A stretch of 64,000 nt of DNA from Sphingomonas aerophila (GCF_014199305.1 NZ_JACIJK010000007.1:221696-285695); one strand, 5' to 3'. Positions 36,402-45,327 are shown, counted from the stretch's first letter. Translations and numbers: made by a program. Notes: generated from the sequence alone by a model not told the origin.

Positions 36402-37208
36402 ATGTCGCTTGGACAGCAACTCGCGCCGCACCTTCCATTCCTGCGGCGCTACGGCCGGGCTCTGACCGGCAGCCAGACCCAGGGCGACCGTTATGTCCGC
36501 GCAACGCTGGAAGCGATCGTGGCCGCGCCCGGAGAGTTCCCGCGGGACGTCGATCCACGCCTTGGCCTGTATCGCATGTTCCAGGGCATCTGGAATTCCG
36601 CGAACTACGACGTCGCCGACGAGCCATCAGCCGGTGGCGCCGAGGGCCAGGAGGCGGTGGCGCAGGCCCGGCTTGCGCGCATGACACCCTTGTCGCGGCA
36701 GGCGCTGCTGCTGACCGCGATGGAAGGGTTCACGCCCGAGGACGCGGCTTATCTGATCGAGGTCGAAACCAGCGAGGTCGAGCGACTGATCGCCGAAGCG
36801 CTGTCGGAGATCGAGAAGCAGACTCATGCGCGCGTCCTGATCATCGAGGACGAGCCCATCATCGCGATGGACATCGAAACTATCGTTCGCGATCTGGGCC
36901 ATGAAGTGACCGGCGTTGCCGTGACCCGCGACGAAGCCGTGGCGCTGGCCATGGAGGATCGCCCCGGCCTGGTGCTGGCCGACATCCAGCTGGCGGACGA
37001 TTCGTCCGGCATCGACGCGGTGAAGGACATCCTGGCCGAGTTCGAGGTTCCCGTGATCTTCATCACCGCCTTTCCCGAGCGGTTGCTGACGGGCGAGCGG
37101 CCGGAGCCGACGTTCCTGATCACCAAGCCGTTCCAGCGGTCCACCGTGAAGGCGGCGATCAGCCAGGCGCTGTTCTTCGATGAAAGCACGGTACCCGAAG
37201 CCGCGTAA
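36402..37208 (+). CDS. phyR: general stress response regulator PhyR
   Basis: Anti-anti-sigma factor: an N-terminal sigma-factor-like domain (about 1-130) that lacks DNA binding and captures NepR, joined to a C-terminal receiver domain beginning at RVLIIEDEPIIAMD. D194 in VLADIQLADD is the phospho-acceptor; ITKPFQ carries the conserved lysine. Length 268 residues. I chose the ATG of MSLGQQLAPHLPFLRRYGRAL because it has an AGGAG site and matches the family start. It is divergent from nepR and upstream of a small membrane protein and ecfG. Confidence 0.95.
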   Translation: MSLGQQLAPHLPFLRRYGRALTGSQTQGDRYVRATLEAIVAAPGEFPRDVDPRLGLYRMFQGIWNSANYDVADEPSAGGAEGQEAVAQARLARMTPLSRQALLLTAMEGFTPEDAAYLIEVETSEVERLIAEALSEIEKQTHARVLIIEDEPIIAMDIETIVRDLGHEVTGVAVTRDEAVALAMEDRPGLVLADIQLADDSSGIDAVKDILAEFEVPVIFITAFPERLLTGERPEPTFLITKPFQRSTVKAAISQALFFDESTVPEAA

Positions 37209-37249
37209 CAGTTACGGACCCAAAACGGATCTGGGAGGTTTATCGGCTC

Positions 37250-37387
37250 ATGGCTGATCCGAACGAACGCGTAGAGCTGAACACCGACCAGGCGCGTGCG
37301 GGCGCGACCCCGCACATGACCCGCTATATCCTGCCGATCTCGTTGGTGCTGGTGATCGCGATTTTCGCGTATATCATCCTTCGCTGA
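37250..37387 (+). CDS. 45-residue single-pass membrane protein between phyR and ecfG
   Basis: A short polar N-terminus (MADPNERVELNTDQARAG) and a C-terminal hydrophobic helix from about residue 26 ending ...AYIILR. A GGGAGG ribosome site lies 12-17 bases before the ATG. It begins 41 bases after phyR and ends 96 bases before ecfG, so it is embedded in the general-stress locus and probably co-expressed. I recognise no family; a tail-anchored regulator or a stress-induced membrane peptide are both possible. Confidence 0.7.
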   Translation: MADPNERVELNTDQARAGATPHMTRYILPISLVLVIAIFAYIILR

Positions 37388-37483
37388 CCCCGGCCGTCCT
37401 TTCGGCCGCTGGCAATCGCCGGCGGCCGACCTTATGTTCTTGCCCGAGCGCACGGTTCTGCGCGGCAAGCCGATCGGAGCTTC

Positions 37484-38125
37484 ATGAGCCAGCCAGCCAC
37501 GCGCGACGACGATGACGAGGTCGTCGCACCCGTCGAACACGTCTCGCTGTCCGATCCCGAGTTCAAGGCGCAACTAGCGCAAGTGATCCCGCACCTGCGC
37601 GCCTTTGGCCGTTCGCTGTCGGGAAGCCGCGACCTGGCCGACGATCTTGTTCAGGAAACGCTGTTAAAGGCCTGGGCGGCGCGCAAGCGGTTCCAGGCGG
37701 GCACGAACATGCGGGCCTGGACCTTTATCATCCTGCGCAACCTGTACCTCAGCCAGATGCGGCGCGCCCGGTTCAAGGGCGAGTGGGACGATCTGGTCGC
37801 GGATCGCATCCTTGCCGCGCCTGCCAGCCAGGACCGCCATGTCGAGCTTGGCGACATGCAGCGCGCGTTGATGCATCTGCCCCAGCCCCAGCGTGAAGCG
37901 CTGATCCTGGTTGGCGCGGGCGGCTTCGCCTATGAGGAAGCGGCCGAAATCTGTCAGGTGGCGGTTGGCACCATCAAGAGCCGGGTCGCACGCGGCCGGG
38001 TGGCGCTGGAGTCGATCCTGACCGAAGGCAAGCTGCCGTCGCGCCGTGAGCACGATGCCGATCCCGACGTCACCGCACTCGACTCCATCATGGGGGATGT
38101 CGACGCGCTCAGCCGCGGTCGCTGA
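37484..38125 (+). CDS. ecfG: general stress response sigma factor EcfG (ECF15)
   Basis: RNA polymerase sigma factor of the alphaproteobacterial general stress response. Sigma region 2 spans LRAFGRSLSGSRDLADDLVQETLLKAW to WTFIILRNLYL; region 4 contains LPQPQREALILVGAGGFAYEEAAEICQVAVGTIKSRVARGR, a typical helix-turn-helix. Length 213 residues with an acidic N-terminal extension. It is released when PhyR binds NepR, both encoded within 1.6 kb. No GGAAC promoter is seen directly before it. Confidence 0.95.
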   Translation: MSQPATRDDDDEVVAPVEHVSLSDPEFKAQLAQVIPHLRAFGRSLSGSRDLADDLVQETLLKAWAARKRFQAGTNMRAWTFIILRNLYLSQMRRARFKGEWDDLVADRILAAPASQDRHVELGDMQRALMHLPQPQREALILVGAGGFAYEEAAEICQVAVGTIKSRVARGRVALESILTEGKLPSRREHDADPDVTALDSIMGDVDALSRGR

Positions 38126-38297
38126 CATCGGCGATGGCCACGCCGTCCAGCCGGTCAAGCGTTAGCCGAATATCGGGCGGTAGCGACCGGTCGCGACGAT
38201 ATACCCCGCGAAGCGCAAGTCCGATCGCATCGGTGCCGCGTGGCGCCTCGACCACCACCGTGGTTTGTGGGCAGGCGTGATGCGTGATGACCGACAT
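38109..38297 (-). CDS. possible 62-residue protein between ecfG and glnE
   Basis: A minus-strand frame filling most of the ecfG-glnE gap; it overlaps the ecfG 3' end by 17 bases. The product (MSVITHHACPQTTVVVE to the end) is soluble, with alternating hydrophobic residues and a C-terminal LTLDRLDGVAIADVSDRG. Third-position G/C use looks like real coding sequence, and no plus-strand gene explains the region. There is no good ribosome site and no recognised domain, so this remains tentative. Confidence 0.4.
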   Translation of the reverse strand: MSVITHHACPQTTVVVEAPRGTDAIGLALRGVYRRDRSLPPDIRLTLDRLDGVAIADVSDRG

Positions 38298-38338
38298 GGC
38301 GGGATCAACGGCCGGATCGGAATAGTGTTTCGCCTTTA

Positions 38339-41026
38339 TTGCAACCAGTGGTTTCACCGGTGACCGGACCACCGCCCGACTGGCGTGGTGCGGTTGCGCG
38401 GGCTGAGGCGCATGCGCCTTTTCTTCGCATGCTGCTCTCCCGCGAGCCCGACCTGGCCGCTGCCCTGGCGAACGGCGAGGCGCAGGTTGCCCCGCCTCCT
38501 GCATCGGACCAACCGGTCGCACGGAGGCTGAGGATCGAGCGTCGACGGCTGGCGCTGTCTGTTGCGGTCGGCGACCTGGCCGGGGCACTGGACCTGACGG
38601 CGGTCACTGCGGCGCTGACCGACTTTGCCGACCGTGCGCTGGACCTCGCGATCCGCACCGCGATCACTGAGCGTTACCCGGACGCCGAGCCGGTTGGATT
38701 CGCGGCGATTGCACTGGGGAAACAGGGGAGCCGCGAGCTCAACTACTCCTCCGACATCGATCCGATCCTGCTGTTCGACCCCCAAACGCTGCCACGACGT
38801 GCGCGCGAGGAGCCGGAGGAAGCGGCGGTGCGGATCGGCAGGCGCGTGGTCGAGCTGCTCCAAGCGCGCGATGGCGACGGTTATGTGCTCCGCGTCGACC
38901 TGAGGTTGCGTCCCTCTCCCGAAGTGACGCCGATCGTGCTGCCAGTGGATGCGGCGATAGCGTATTATGAGAGCCAGGCGCTGCCCTGGGAGCGCGCCGC
39001 GTTCATTCGCGCGCGGGCAGCCGCGGGAGATGTCGATCTGGGGCAGCGGTTCCTAGACGCGATCCGGCCCTTTGTGTGGCGCCGCGGGCTCGATTTCGGC
39101 GCGATGCGCGAGATCCGGGACATTTCGGCGCGGATTCGTGATCATCACGCCCAAGGGCAGCGGCTTGGGCCAGGCTTTGACCTGAAGCGCGGGCGGGGCG
39201 GCATCCGGGAGGCGGAGTTCTTTGCGCAGATCCACCAGTTGATCCACGGCGGACGCGATCCGGCGCTGCGCGTGCCGGCGACGCGTGAGGCGCTGGCAAA
39301 GCTCGCGTCGGCGGGATGGGTCGGTGCGGACGAGGCACGGGTTCTGGCCGACGCTTATTCGCTGCTGCGGACGATCGAGCATCGCGTGCAGATGGTCGAC
39401 GATCGCCAGACCCATGCGCTGCCGGTGGACGGAGCGCTGGACGGGGTGGCGCAACTGCATGGCTTGGCCGACGGTGACGCGCTGATCGAGCTGCTGCGGC
39501 CGGCAACGAACGGCATCGCGACGATATACGACGGGTTGGACGACAGCCGGCGGCCCGAGCTGTCACGGGACCGGGTGATCCTGGACGCGGCGCTGGCCGA
39601 ATATGGGTTCGCAGCGGATGCGGGGGCGGGTGACCGGGTCGCGCGCTGGCGGGACGGGGCGTACCCGGCGCTGCGCAGTCCGGCAGCACGCGCGGCGTTG
39701 GAGGCGGTGTTGCCCGTGGTGATGCCCGCGCTGGCGACGGCGCCGGACCCACGCGCGGCGCTGACGCGGTTTGACCGGCTGCTGGAGCGGCTGCCGAGTG
39801 CGATCAACGTGCTGCGCCTGTTGGAAGCGCGGCCTGCGTTGACGGAGCTGACTGCGGCCATCCTGAGCCATGCGGCCCCGCTTGCGGAGGCGCTGGCGGC
39901 ACGTCCCGAGCTTCTCGACGGGTTGCTCGACGGGCACGCATTAGGGCCGGTCGGGACGGTGCCGGACCTGGCCGCAGCCATGCGGGTCGGGGATCCTGGC
40001 GACGATTATGGCGCGCAATTGGACCATGTCCGCCGCGTGGTGGGCGAGATACGCTTCGCGCTCGGGGCGCAGGTGGTAGCGGGCGTCAGCGATCCGCTGG
40101 ACGTTGCGGCAGGATATTCGCGACTGGCGAAAGCGGCGACCGAGGTGCTGGCGGCTGCCGCGGTGGCCGAGTTCGAACGCGCGCATGGGCGCGTGCCGGA
40201 CAGTGAGCTGGTTATCCTGGCGCTGGGCCGGTTCGGGGGTGGCGCGTTGACCAACGCGTCCGACCTCGACCTGGTTTACCTGTTCACCGGCGACTTTGCT
40301 GGCCAGTCCGACGGTGCGAAGCCGCTGGGCGCGACGCTGTACTTCAACCGGCTGGGGCAGCGCGTGACCGCCGCGTTGTCCGTGGCAACCGCCGCCGGGC
40401 CGCTTTACCCGGTCGACACGCGGCTGAGGCCATCGGGCAGTTCGGGGCCGCTGGCGGTGTCGCTCGACTCGTTCGAGCGCTACCAGCGCGAGGAGGCCTG
40501 GACCTGGGAGCACATGGCGCTGACCCGGGGGCGGCCGGTGTTCGGGTCGGCGGCGGCGCGTCAGGCGGTGCAGGACATCATCGCGCGGGTCCTGGGCGGC
40601 GACCGGCCGTCGCGGGACATTGCGGCTGAGGCACGATCGATGCGTGCCGACATGGCGGCGCACAAGCCGCCTACCGGGCCGCTCGATGCGAAGCTGTTGC
40701 CGGGCGGCCTGGTGGACCTGGAGTTCGCGGTTCACGTCGTCCAGTTGGCGCACCGGGCAGGGTTCGATCCGGACCTTCGGCGCGCCATCGACGCGCTGGT
40801 CAAAAGGGACCTGTTGCCGCCGACGATGCGCGACGCGCACGACCTGCTGACCCGCTTGCTGGTCACGCTGCGGCTGGTAGCGCCCGATGCGGCCGAGCCC
40901 GCAACCGCCACGCGGGCGCTGATCGCGTCGGCGGTTCGGGCGGCGGACTGGGACGAGGTGGTTGCCCGCCTCCTGACGACCCGGCAGGAGGTAGAGGCGG
41001 TTTGGGCGCGGGTGGCGAAGGGATGA
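38339..41026 (+). CDS. glnE: bifunctional glutamine synthetase adenylyltransferase/adenylyl-removing enzyme
   Basis: Adenylylates and deadenylylates glutamine synthetase to match nitrogen supply. Two nucleotidyltransferase domains are visible, each with its G-x-G-S-x-E/D motif: GKQGSRELNYSSDID at 127-141 and GRFGGGALTNASDLD at about 632-646; each is followed by a GlnD-PII-uridylyltransferase-type helical domain. Length 895 residues, slightly short of E. coli GlnE but usual for sphingomonads. The first possible start is TTG; a GTG three codons later is an alternative, and no strong ribosome site is seen. bcp overlaps its stop. Confidence 0.93.
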   Translation: MQPVVSPVTGPPPDWRGAVARAEAHAPFLRMLLSREPDLAAALANGEAQVAPPPASDQPVARRLRIERRRLALSVAVGDLAGALDLTAVTAALTDFADRALDLAIRTAITERYPDAEPVGFAAIALGKQGSRELNYSSDIDPILLFDPQTLPRRAREEPEEAAVRIGRRVVELLQARDGDGYVLRVDLRLRPSPEVTPIVLPVDAAIAYYESQALPWERAAFIRARAAAGDVDLGQRFLDAIRPFVWRRGLDFGAMREIRDISARIRDHHAQGQRLGPGFDLKRGRGGIREAEFFAQIHQLIHGGRDPALRVPATREALAKLASAGWVGADEARVLADAYSLLRTIEHRVQMVDDRQTHALPVDGALDGVAQLHGLADGDALIELLRPATNGIATIYDGLDDSRRPELSRDRVILDAALAEYGFAADAGAGDRVARWRDGAYPALRSPAARAALEAVLPVVMPALATAPDPRAALTRFDRLLERLPSAINVLRLLEARPALTELTAAILSHAAPLAEALAARPELLDGLLDGHALGPVGTVPDLAAAMRVGDPGDDYGAQLDHVRRVVGEIRFALGAQVVAGVSDPLDVAAGYSRLAKAATEVLAAAAVAEFERAHGRVPDSELVILALGRFGGGALTNASDLDLVYLFTGDFAGQSDGAKPLGATLYFNRLGQRVTAALSVATAAGPLYPVDTRLRPSGSSGPLAVSLDSFERYQREEAWTWEHMALTRGRPVFGSAAARQAVQDIIARVLGGDRPSRDIAAEARSMRADMAAHKPPTGPLDAKLLPGGLVDLEFAVHVVQLAHRAGFDPDLRRAIDALVKRDLLPPTMRDAHDLLTRLLVTLRLVAPDAAEPATATRALIASAVRAADWDEVVARLLTTRQEVEAVWARVAKG

Positions 41027-41484
41027 GCATGGAAACGGGCGCGGCACTACCGGCTGGCAGCGTGACGCTGGCCGACGGAACAACGGTCGCGCTGTCCGAC
41101 CTGCCGCTGCCGGCAGTGATCTATTTCTACCCCAAGGACGACACCAGCGGCTGCACCCGCGAGGCGCAGGATTTCACGGTGCTGGGCGATGACTTCGCCG
41201 CCGCTGGCGCGAGCGTGATCGGCGTGTCCAAGGACAGCCCGGCAAGCCACGCCAAGTTCGCCGCCAAGCAAGCGCTGACGGTGACGCTCGGATCCGACGA
41301 GGATGGCAGCGTATGCGACGCTTTCGGCGTCTGGGGCGAAAAGCAGATGTACGGGCGCACCTATCTGGGGATGGAGCGCGCGACCTTCCTGTTCGACGTG
41401 AACGGTCGATTGGCGAAGGTGTGGCGCAAGGTGAAGGTGCCGGGCCATGCGCAGCAGGTGCTGGATGCGGTGAGGGCGCTGTGA
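41023..41484 (+). CDS. bcp: thioredoxin-dependent thiol peroxidase (BCP/peroxiredoxin Q)
   Basis: Reduces hydroperoxides in the cytosol. The peroxidatic cysteine is C44 in YPKDDTSGCTREA; the resolving cysteine five residues later in E. coli BCP is absent (alanine), making it a 1-Cys or atypical form, although another cysteine occurs in SVCDAFG. Length 153 residues. The ATG overlaps the glnE stop by four bases, so it is coupled to glnE. Confidence 0.92.
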   Translation: MSMETGAALPAGSVTLADGTTVALSDLPLPAVIYFYPKDDTSGCTREAQDFTVLGDDFAAAGASVIGVSKDSPASHAKFAAKQALTVTLGSDEDGSVCDAFGVWGEKQMYGRTYLGMERATFLFDVNGRLAKVWRKVKVPGHAQQVLDAVRAL

Positions 41485-41503
41485 GCCCTGGCAAGGCGCC
41501 AGG

Positions 41504-42307
41504 ATGCACATGACCAGCGTTGCAGAGGCATGCCGCCGCGTCCTGACGACGGGCGACCCCCTGACCAAGGTCAAGACTGCCAGGGCAGTCGCGCGGGCTT
41601 GGCGGCGGGGTTTGCTGTTGCACGACTTCGACGTGGCCGTGCCCGATGCGCCCGCGCGGCCGGCCGAGCCTGAACTGCTGCCGCCCAACCGAATGCCCAA
41701 ACGGGGCAAGGGCGGGTCCGAGCGGGGCCGGGTCGCCCTGCTGCATGCGCTCGCCCATATCGAGTTCGTCGCGATCGACCTCGCGTTCGACATGGCCGGG
41801 CGGTTCGGCGCGCTGTTCCCGACCGGCTTTGTCGACGATTGGCTGTCGGTCGGCGCGGACGAGGCGATGCATTTCGCACTGCTCGACCGGCGCCTGCGCG
41901 TGCTGGGCAGTCGCTATGGCGCGTTGCCGGCCCATGCGGGGTTGTGGGAAGCAGCCACTGGCACCGCTGACGACGACCTAGCCCGGCTGGCAGTGGTGCC
42001 CATGGTGCTGGAGGCGAGGGGCCTGGACGTCACGCCGGAAACCGTGGCCCGCTTCGAAGCGGCGGGTGATCTGGCGAGCGCCCGTACTCTCAACCGCATC
42101 TACACCGATGAGATCCGGCACGTGTCGGTCGGCACCCGCTGGTTCCTTCATGGCTGTGCGCGAAACCGGATCGAAACGCCGGCGACTCACTGGCAAGCCC
42201 TTGTGACACGGCATTTTCGGGGTGGGTTGAAGCCGCCGTTCAACGACTCGGCGCGCGAGTCTGCCGGTCTGACGCGAGACTTCTACGCGCCTATTGCGTC
42301 ATCCTGA
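41504..42307 (+). CDS. ferritin-like DUF455 family protein
   Basis: A 267-residue helical protein with a DUF455-type ferritin-like fold: acidic and histidine residues that could bind a di-metal centre occur in HALAHIEFVAIDLA, ADEAMHFALLDRRL, VLEARGLDVTPE and IYTDEIRHVSVG. Some members are annotated near tRNA modification, but function is unproven. It starts 20 bases after bcp on the same strand and may belong to the same transcript, which would fit an oxidation-related role. An ATG two codons in is an alternative start. Confidence 0.8.
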   Translation: MHMTSVAEACRRVLTTGDPLTKVKTARAVARAWRRGLLLHDFDVAVPDAPARPAEPELLPPNRMPKRGKGGSERGRVALLHALAHIEFVAIDLAFDMAGRFGALFPTGFVDDWLSVGADEAMHFALLDRRLRVLGSRYGALPAHAGLWEAATGTADDDLARLAVVPMVLEARGLDVTPETVARFEAAGDLASARTLNRIYTDEIRHVSVGTRWFLHGCARNRIETPATHWQALVTRHFRGGLKPPFNDSARESAGLTRDFYAPIASS

Positions 42308-42415
42308 GACACGCTGGCACACATTAACCGTCAAGCGCGGGTGGGGCTGCGTCGACACATGGAATGCACCAGTGCCGGTCCGGCGACGGATCCGGTGCGC
42401 TCATGCCGAGGTTCG

Positions 42416-43126
42416 ATGACCAAGATTCGTAACGCGCTGGCCTTTGTGACCGCGCTGGCGCTCGGGGGAACGGGTATCGCGCAGGCCGCCGAAGGCGACG
42501 GGCACAAGGCAGCTGCCGTGGGTGGCCCGCTGGTTCCCGCAGCCAGCAGCGAAGCGACGGCGAACCTCAACGCGGACCAGCAGTATCGCTCGCTGTTCCT
42601 GAGCTGGAAGAAGCTCGACACGGTCGGACAGGGGCTGGGCAGCATCGGCGCGATCGCGATCCCGTCGGTCCAGCCGGTATCCAAGCTTCAGTTCACCAGC
42701 AACTTCGGCATCCGCTCCGACCCGTTCCGCGGCACGGCCGCGATGCACGCGGGCGTCGATATTCCCGGTCCGGTCGGCACGCCGATCTATGCAACCGCCG
42801 ATGGCATGATCAGCAACGCCGACCGCCGCGGCGGCTATGGCAACATGGTTGAGATCAACCACGGCAAGGGCATTGCGACCCGGTACGGCCACCTGTCCAA
42901 GATCCTGGTTGCTGATGGCCAGCGCGTTACCCGCGGCCAGCTGATCGCGCTGATGGGTTCCACCGGTCGCTCCACCGGCCCGCACCTTCATTACGAAGTC
43001 CGGATCGACGGCCATGCGGTCAACCCGATCCCTTTCCTGACCACGGCCGACTATCTGCTCGCCGCCAAGGATCAGACGGTTCACGCCATTCCGGTGTCGA
43101 CCGACGGCCCGGCTCCGCAGGACTGA
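42416..43126 (+). CDS. periplasmic M23 family metallopeptidase (LytM-type)
   Basis: Predicted peptidoglycan endopeptidase of 236 residues. A signal peptide ends near GTGIAQAA. The LytM domain covers about 95-205 with zinc ligands H111 and D115 (HAGVDIPGP) and H192 (HLHYEV); catalytic-type histidines are H159 and H190. All active-site residues are present, so it is likely an enzyme rather than an activator. I chose the ATG directly before the signal peptide; an upstream in-frame start at 42341 adds an implausible Cys/Arg-rich leader. Confidence 0.88.
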   Translation: MTKIRNALAFVTALALGGTGIAQAAEGDGHKAAAVGGPLVPAASSEATANLNADQQYRSLFLSWKKLDTVGQGLGSIGAIAIPSVQPVSKLQFTSNFGIRSDPFRGTAAMHAGVDIPGPVGTPIYATADGMISNADRRGGYGNMVEINHGKGIATRYGHLSKILVADGQRVTRGQLIALMGSTGRSTGPHLHYEVRIDGHAVNPIPFLTTADYLLAAKDQTVHAIPVSTDGPAPQD

Positions 43127-43216
43127 TCACGATAACTGGCCGGTCGGAGTGATCGGCCTGTTGTTGATGGTGGTGCGGTGATTGCCGTTGCGGCGCCCGC
43201 GTCCTATCTGGACCCC

Positions 43217-43555
43217 ATGGCCAGTCTCGCTTCCGATATCGCCCTTAGCCCTGCCGCCGCGGCGCGTGTTGCCGCCATTGCGGGCAAGCAGGGCAAGCCT
43301 GCCATCCTGCGCCTCGCGGTTGATGGCGGCGGATGTTCGGGGTTCCAGTACCGGTTCGGCTTTGCGGATGCTGCGGAGGCCGACGATACGGTCGTCGAGA
43401 CGGACGGCGTTCGCCTGGTCGTCGACAGCGTGAGCCTGGATCTCGTGCGGGGATGCCAGGTCGACTATGTCGAGTCACTCGGCGGCGCGGCATTCCGGGT
43501 CGAGAACCCCAATGCGGCTTCGGGCTGCGGCTGCGGTTCCAGCTTCGCCATCTGA
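43217..43555 (+). CDS. iron-sulfur cluster carrier, IscA/ErpA (HesB) family
   Basis: A-type Fe-S carrier of 112 residues. The three ligand cysteines are C40 in GGCSGFQY and C104 and C106 in SGCGCGSSF, and the NPNAASGCGCG ending is typical of the ErpA/IscA group. Whether it is ErpA or another A-type protein is not decidable here. I chose the ATG for the usual length; an upstream GTG at 43178 adds 13 residues without a ribosome site. xth starts two bases after the stop. Confidence 0.88.
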   Translation: MASLASDIALSPAAAARVAAIAGKQGKPAILRLAVDGGGCSGFQYRFGFADAAEADDTVVETDGVRLVVDSVSLDLVRGCQVDYVESLGGAAFRVENPNAASGCGCGSSFAI

Positions 43556-43556
43556 C

Positions 43557-44342
43557 GTGAAGATCGTCACGTACAACGTCAACGGGATCAAGGCGCGACT
43601 GCCGCGCCTGATCGAGTACCTCAACGAGGGGGACGCCGACGTGGTCTGCCTTCAGGAGCTGAAGGCGCCTGACGAGGCGTTCCCGATCGCGGACATCGAA
43701 GCTGCCGGATACGGCGCCGTCTGGCATGGGCAGAAGAGCTGGAACGGCGTTGCCGTCCTGGCCCGAGGAAGCCAGCCCGTCGAGCGGCAGCGCGGCCTGA
43801 TGGGCGACCCCGACGACGAGCATAGCCGCTATTTGGAGTGCGACATCGTTGCCCCGGACGGCGGCAGGATCGTGGTTGCGTCATTGTACCTGCCCAACGG
43901 CAATCCGCGGCCCGGCCCCAAGTTCGATTACAAGCTGCGTTGGCTGGAGCGGCTGCGCGTGCGCGCGGGCGAGTTGCTGGCCGAGGAAGTGCCGGCGGTG
44001 CTCGCGGGCGACTACAACGTGATTGCCAACGATGACGACACCTACTCGGTGCGTGCCATGGCCGAGGATGCGTTGATGCAGCCCGAGAGCCGGGCGGGCT
44101 ATCGACGTCTGCTGGGCGACGGCTGGACCGATGCGCTGCGAACGCGACAGCCGGCTGGCGGTGTCTGGACGTTCTGGGACTATCAGGCCGGCGCGTGGCA
44201 GCGCGACGCCGGGTTCCGTATCGACCATCTGCTGCTGTCACCGAGTGCTGCCGACCGGCTGGTCGATGCCGGCGTCGACAAGGCTTATCGCGGCCGGGAA
44301 AAGGCCAGCGATCATGCACCCACCTGGGCCCGATTGCGTTAG
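43557..44342 (+). CDS. xth: exodeoxyribonuclease III
   Basis: AP endonuclease/3' exonuclease of base-excision repair. Exonuclease-endonuclease-phosphatase motifs: TYNVNGIKARL at the N-terminus, the metal-binding glutamate in CLQELK, YLPNGN, GDYNV and the C-terminal SDHAP. Length 261 residues. The GTG is the first start giving the conserved N-terminus; the longer open frame lies inside the IscA-type gene. A cysteine-free metal site indicates a Mg-dependent enzyme. Confidence 0.93.
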   Translation: MKIVTYNVNGIKARLPRLIEYLNEGDADVVCLQELKAPDEAFPIADIEAAGYGAVWHGQKSWNGVAVLARGSQPVERQRGLMGDPDDEHSRYLECDIVAPDGGRIVVASLYLPNGNPRPGPKFDYKLRWLERLRVRAGELLAEEVPAVLAGDYNVIANDDDTYSVRAMAEDALMQPESRAGYRRLLGDGWTDALRTRQPAGGVWTFWDYQAGAWQRDAGFRIDHLLLSPSAADRLVDAGVDKAYRGREKASDHAPTWARLR

Positions 44343-44378
44343 AGGCGCAAAGCGTAACGATCGCGAAGGGGCTATGGC

Positions 44379-45173
44379 ATGATAAGGTGGGCGTTGGCCG
44401 GGGCAGCGTTGCTGACCGCGGTTCCCGCAGCAGCGCAGGATCTGCGCTTTTGCCCGACACGGCCCAGCCTGGGCTCCTCCGCCTGCATCACCGATCCTGG
44501 GCATGTTCACCTGGAGATCGGCGCAGTGGATTGGGAGCGCGATGACCGTAGCGACGCCCGTGACGACCAGGTGATCGCGGCCGATATGCTGGCCCGGATC
44601 GGTGTCGGCCCCACGACCGAGCTACAGATTGGCTGGACCGGCTTTGGCCATGTCCGCGATCGTGACAAGCAATCGGGCGGCATCGAGACGACGAACGGCG
44701 TTGGCGACGTGACGCTCGGGGTACGGCAGAACTTCCTTCATCCGGACGGCAAGGGCCTTTCGATCGGCATCCAGCCCTTTGTGACGCTGCCAACGGGGCG
44801 AAGCCCGATCGGGGCAGGCGACTATGCGCTAGGCGTGATCATCCCCGTTTCCTATGACCTGTCGGACTCACTCAATCTCAACTTCACCGGCGAGGTGGAC
44901 GACGCTGCGGACGAGACTCGCGACGGTCATCATGCCGAATATAGCGGGATCGTGGGCCTGGGTTACCAACTCTCCAAGCAGGTGACCGTGGTGGGCGAAA
45001 TGTCGCTGGCGCGGGTCGAGACGGAAGACCGGTACGAAACGCGCGCATTGGCGGCCGGGTCGATCGCGTGGCAGCCGCGTCAGGGATTGCAGCTCGACCT
45101 GTTGACGGTTGCCGGCCTGAATCGGACGTCGCCGGATGTGCGCGTTGCGCTGGGGGGCGCTGTGTTGTTCTGA
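44379..45173 (+). CDS. outer-membrane transporter-like beta-barrel (phenol-pathway MetA-type fold)
   Basis: An exported protein of 264 residues: signal peptide ending at AVPAAAQ, then alternating amphipathic strands and a C-terminal strand ending in GGAVLF, the terminal phenylalanine typical of outer-membrane barrels. Segments such as NGVGDVTLGVRQNFL and GKGLSIGIQPFVTLPTG match the family annotated as transporter or MetA-pathway of phenol degradation (PF13557). Substrate unknown; no neighbouring catabolic genes support aromatic uptake. It starts 36 bases after xth. Confidence 0.75.
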   Translation: MIRWALAGAALLTAVPAAAQDLRFCPTRPSLGSSACITDPGHVHLEIGAVDWERDDRSDARDDQVIAADMLARIGVGPTTELQIGWTGFGHVRDRDKQSGGIETTNGVGDVTLGVRQNFLHPDGKGLSIGIQPFVTLPTGRSPIGAGDYALGVIIPVSYDLSDSLNLNFTGEVDDAADETRDGHHAEYSGIVGLGYQLSKQVTVVGEMSLARVETEDRYETRALAAGSIAWQPRQGLQLDLLTVAGLNRTSPDVRVALGGAVLF

Positions 45174-45279
45174 CCGCATTCTGGCGATCCGCGCCAGAGA
45201 TTGGCGGCGGCATAAAGCGGCAATCGAGCTAAGTCGTTGTGATTGCTGCGCGGAGGTGTTTGGCACAGCTAATGCACTA

Positions 45280-45318
45280 CTATGGTCAGAAGCGGCGCTG
45301 AGCCACTTCGGACCATAG
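45280..45318 (+). promoter_or_regulatory. long hairpin ending at the ribosome site of the next gene
   Basis: CTATGGTC at 45280-45287 pairs perfectly with GACCATAG at 45311-45318; inside, GAAG pairs with CTTC and GG with CC around a CGCTGAG loop, giving a near-continuous stem of about 16 positions with two mismatches. The 3' arm runs into the AGGAGG ribosome site (45317-45322). It could be an RNA switch controlling translation or a DNA operator. Confidence 0.5.
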
Positions 45319-45327
45319 GAGGTTGCG

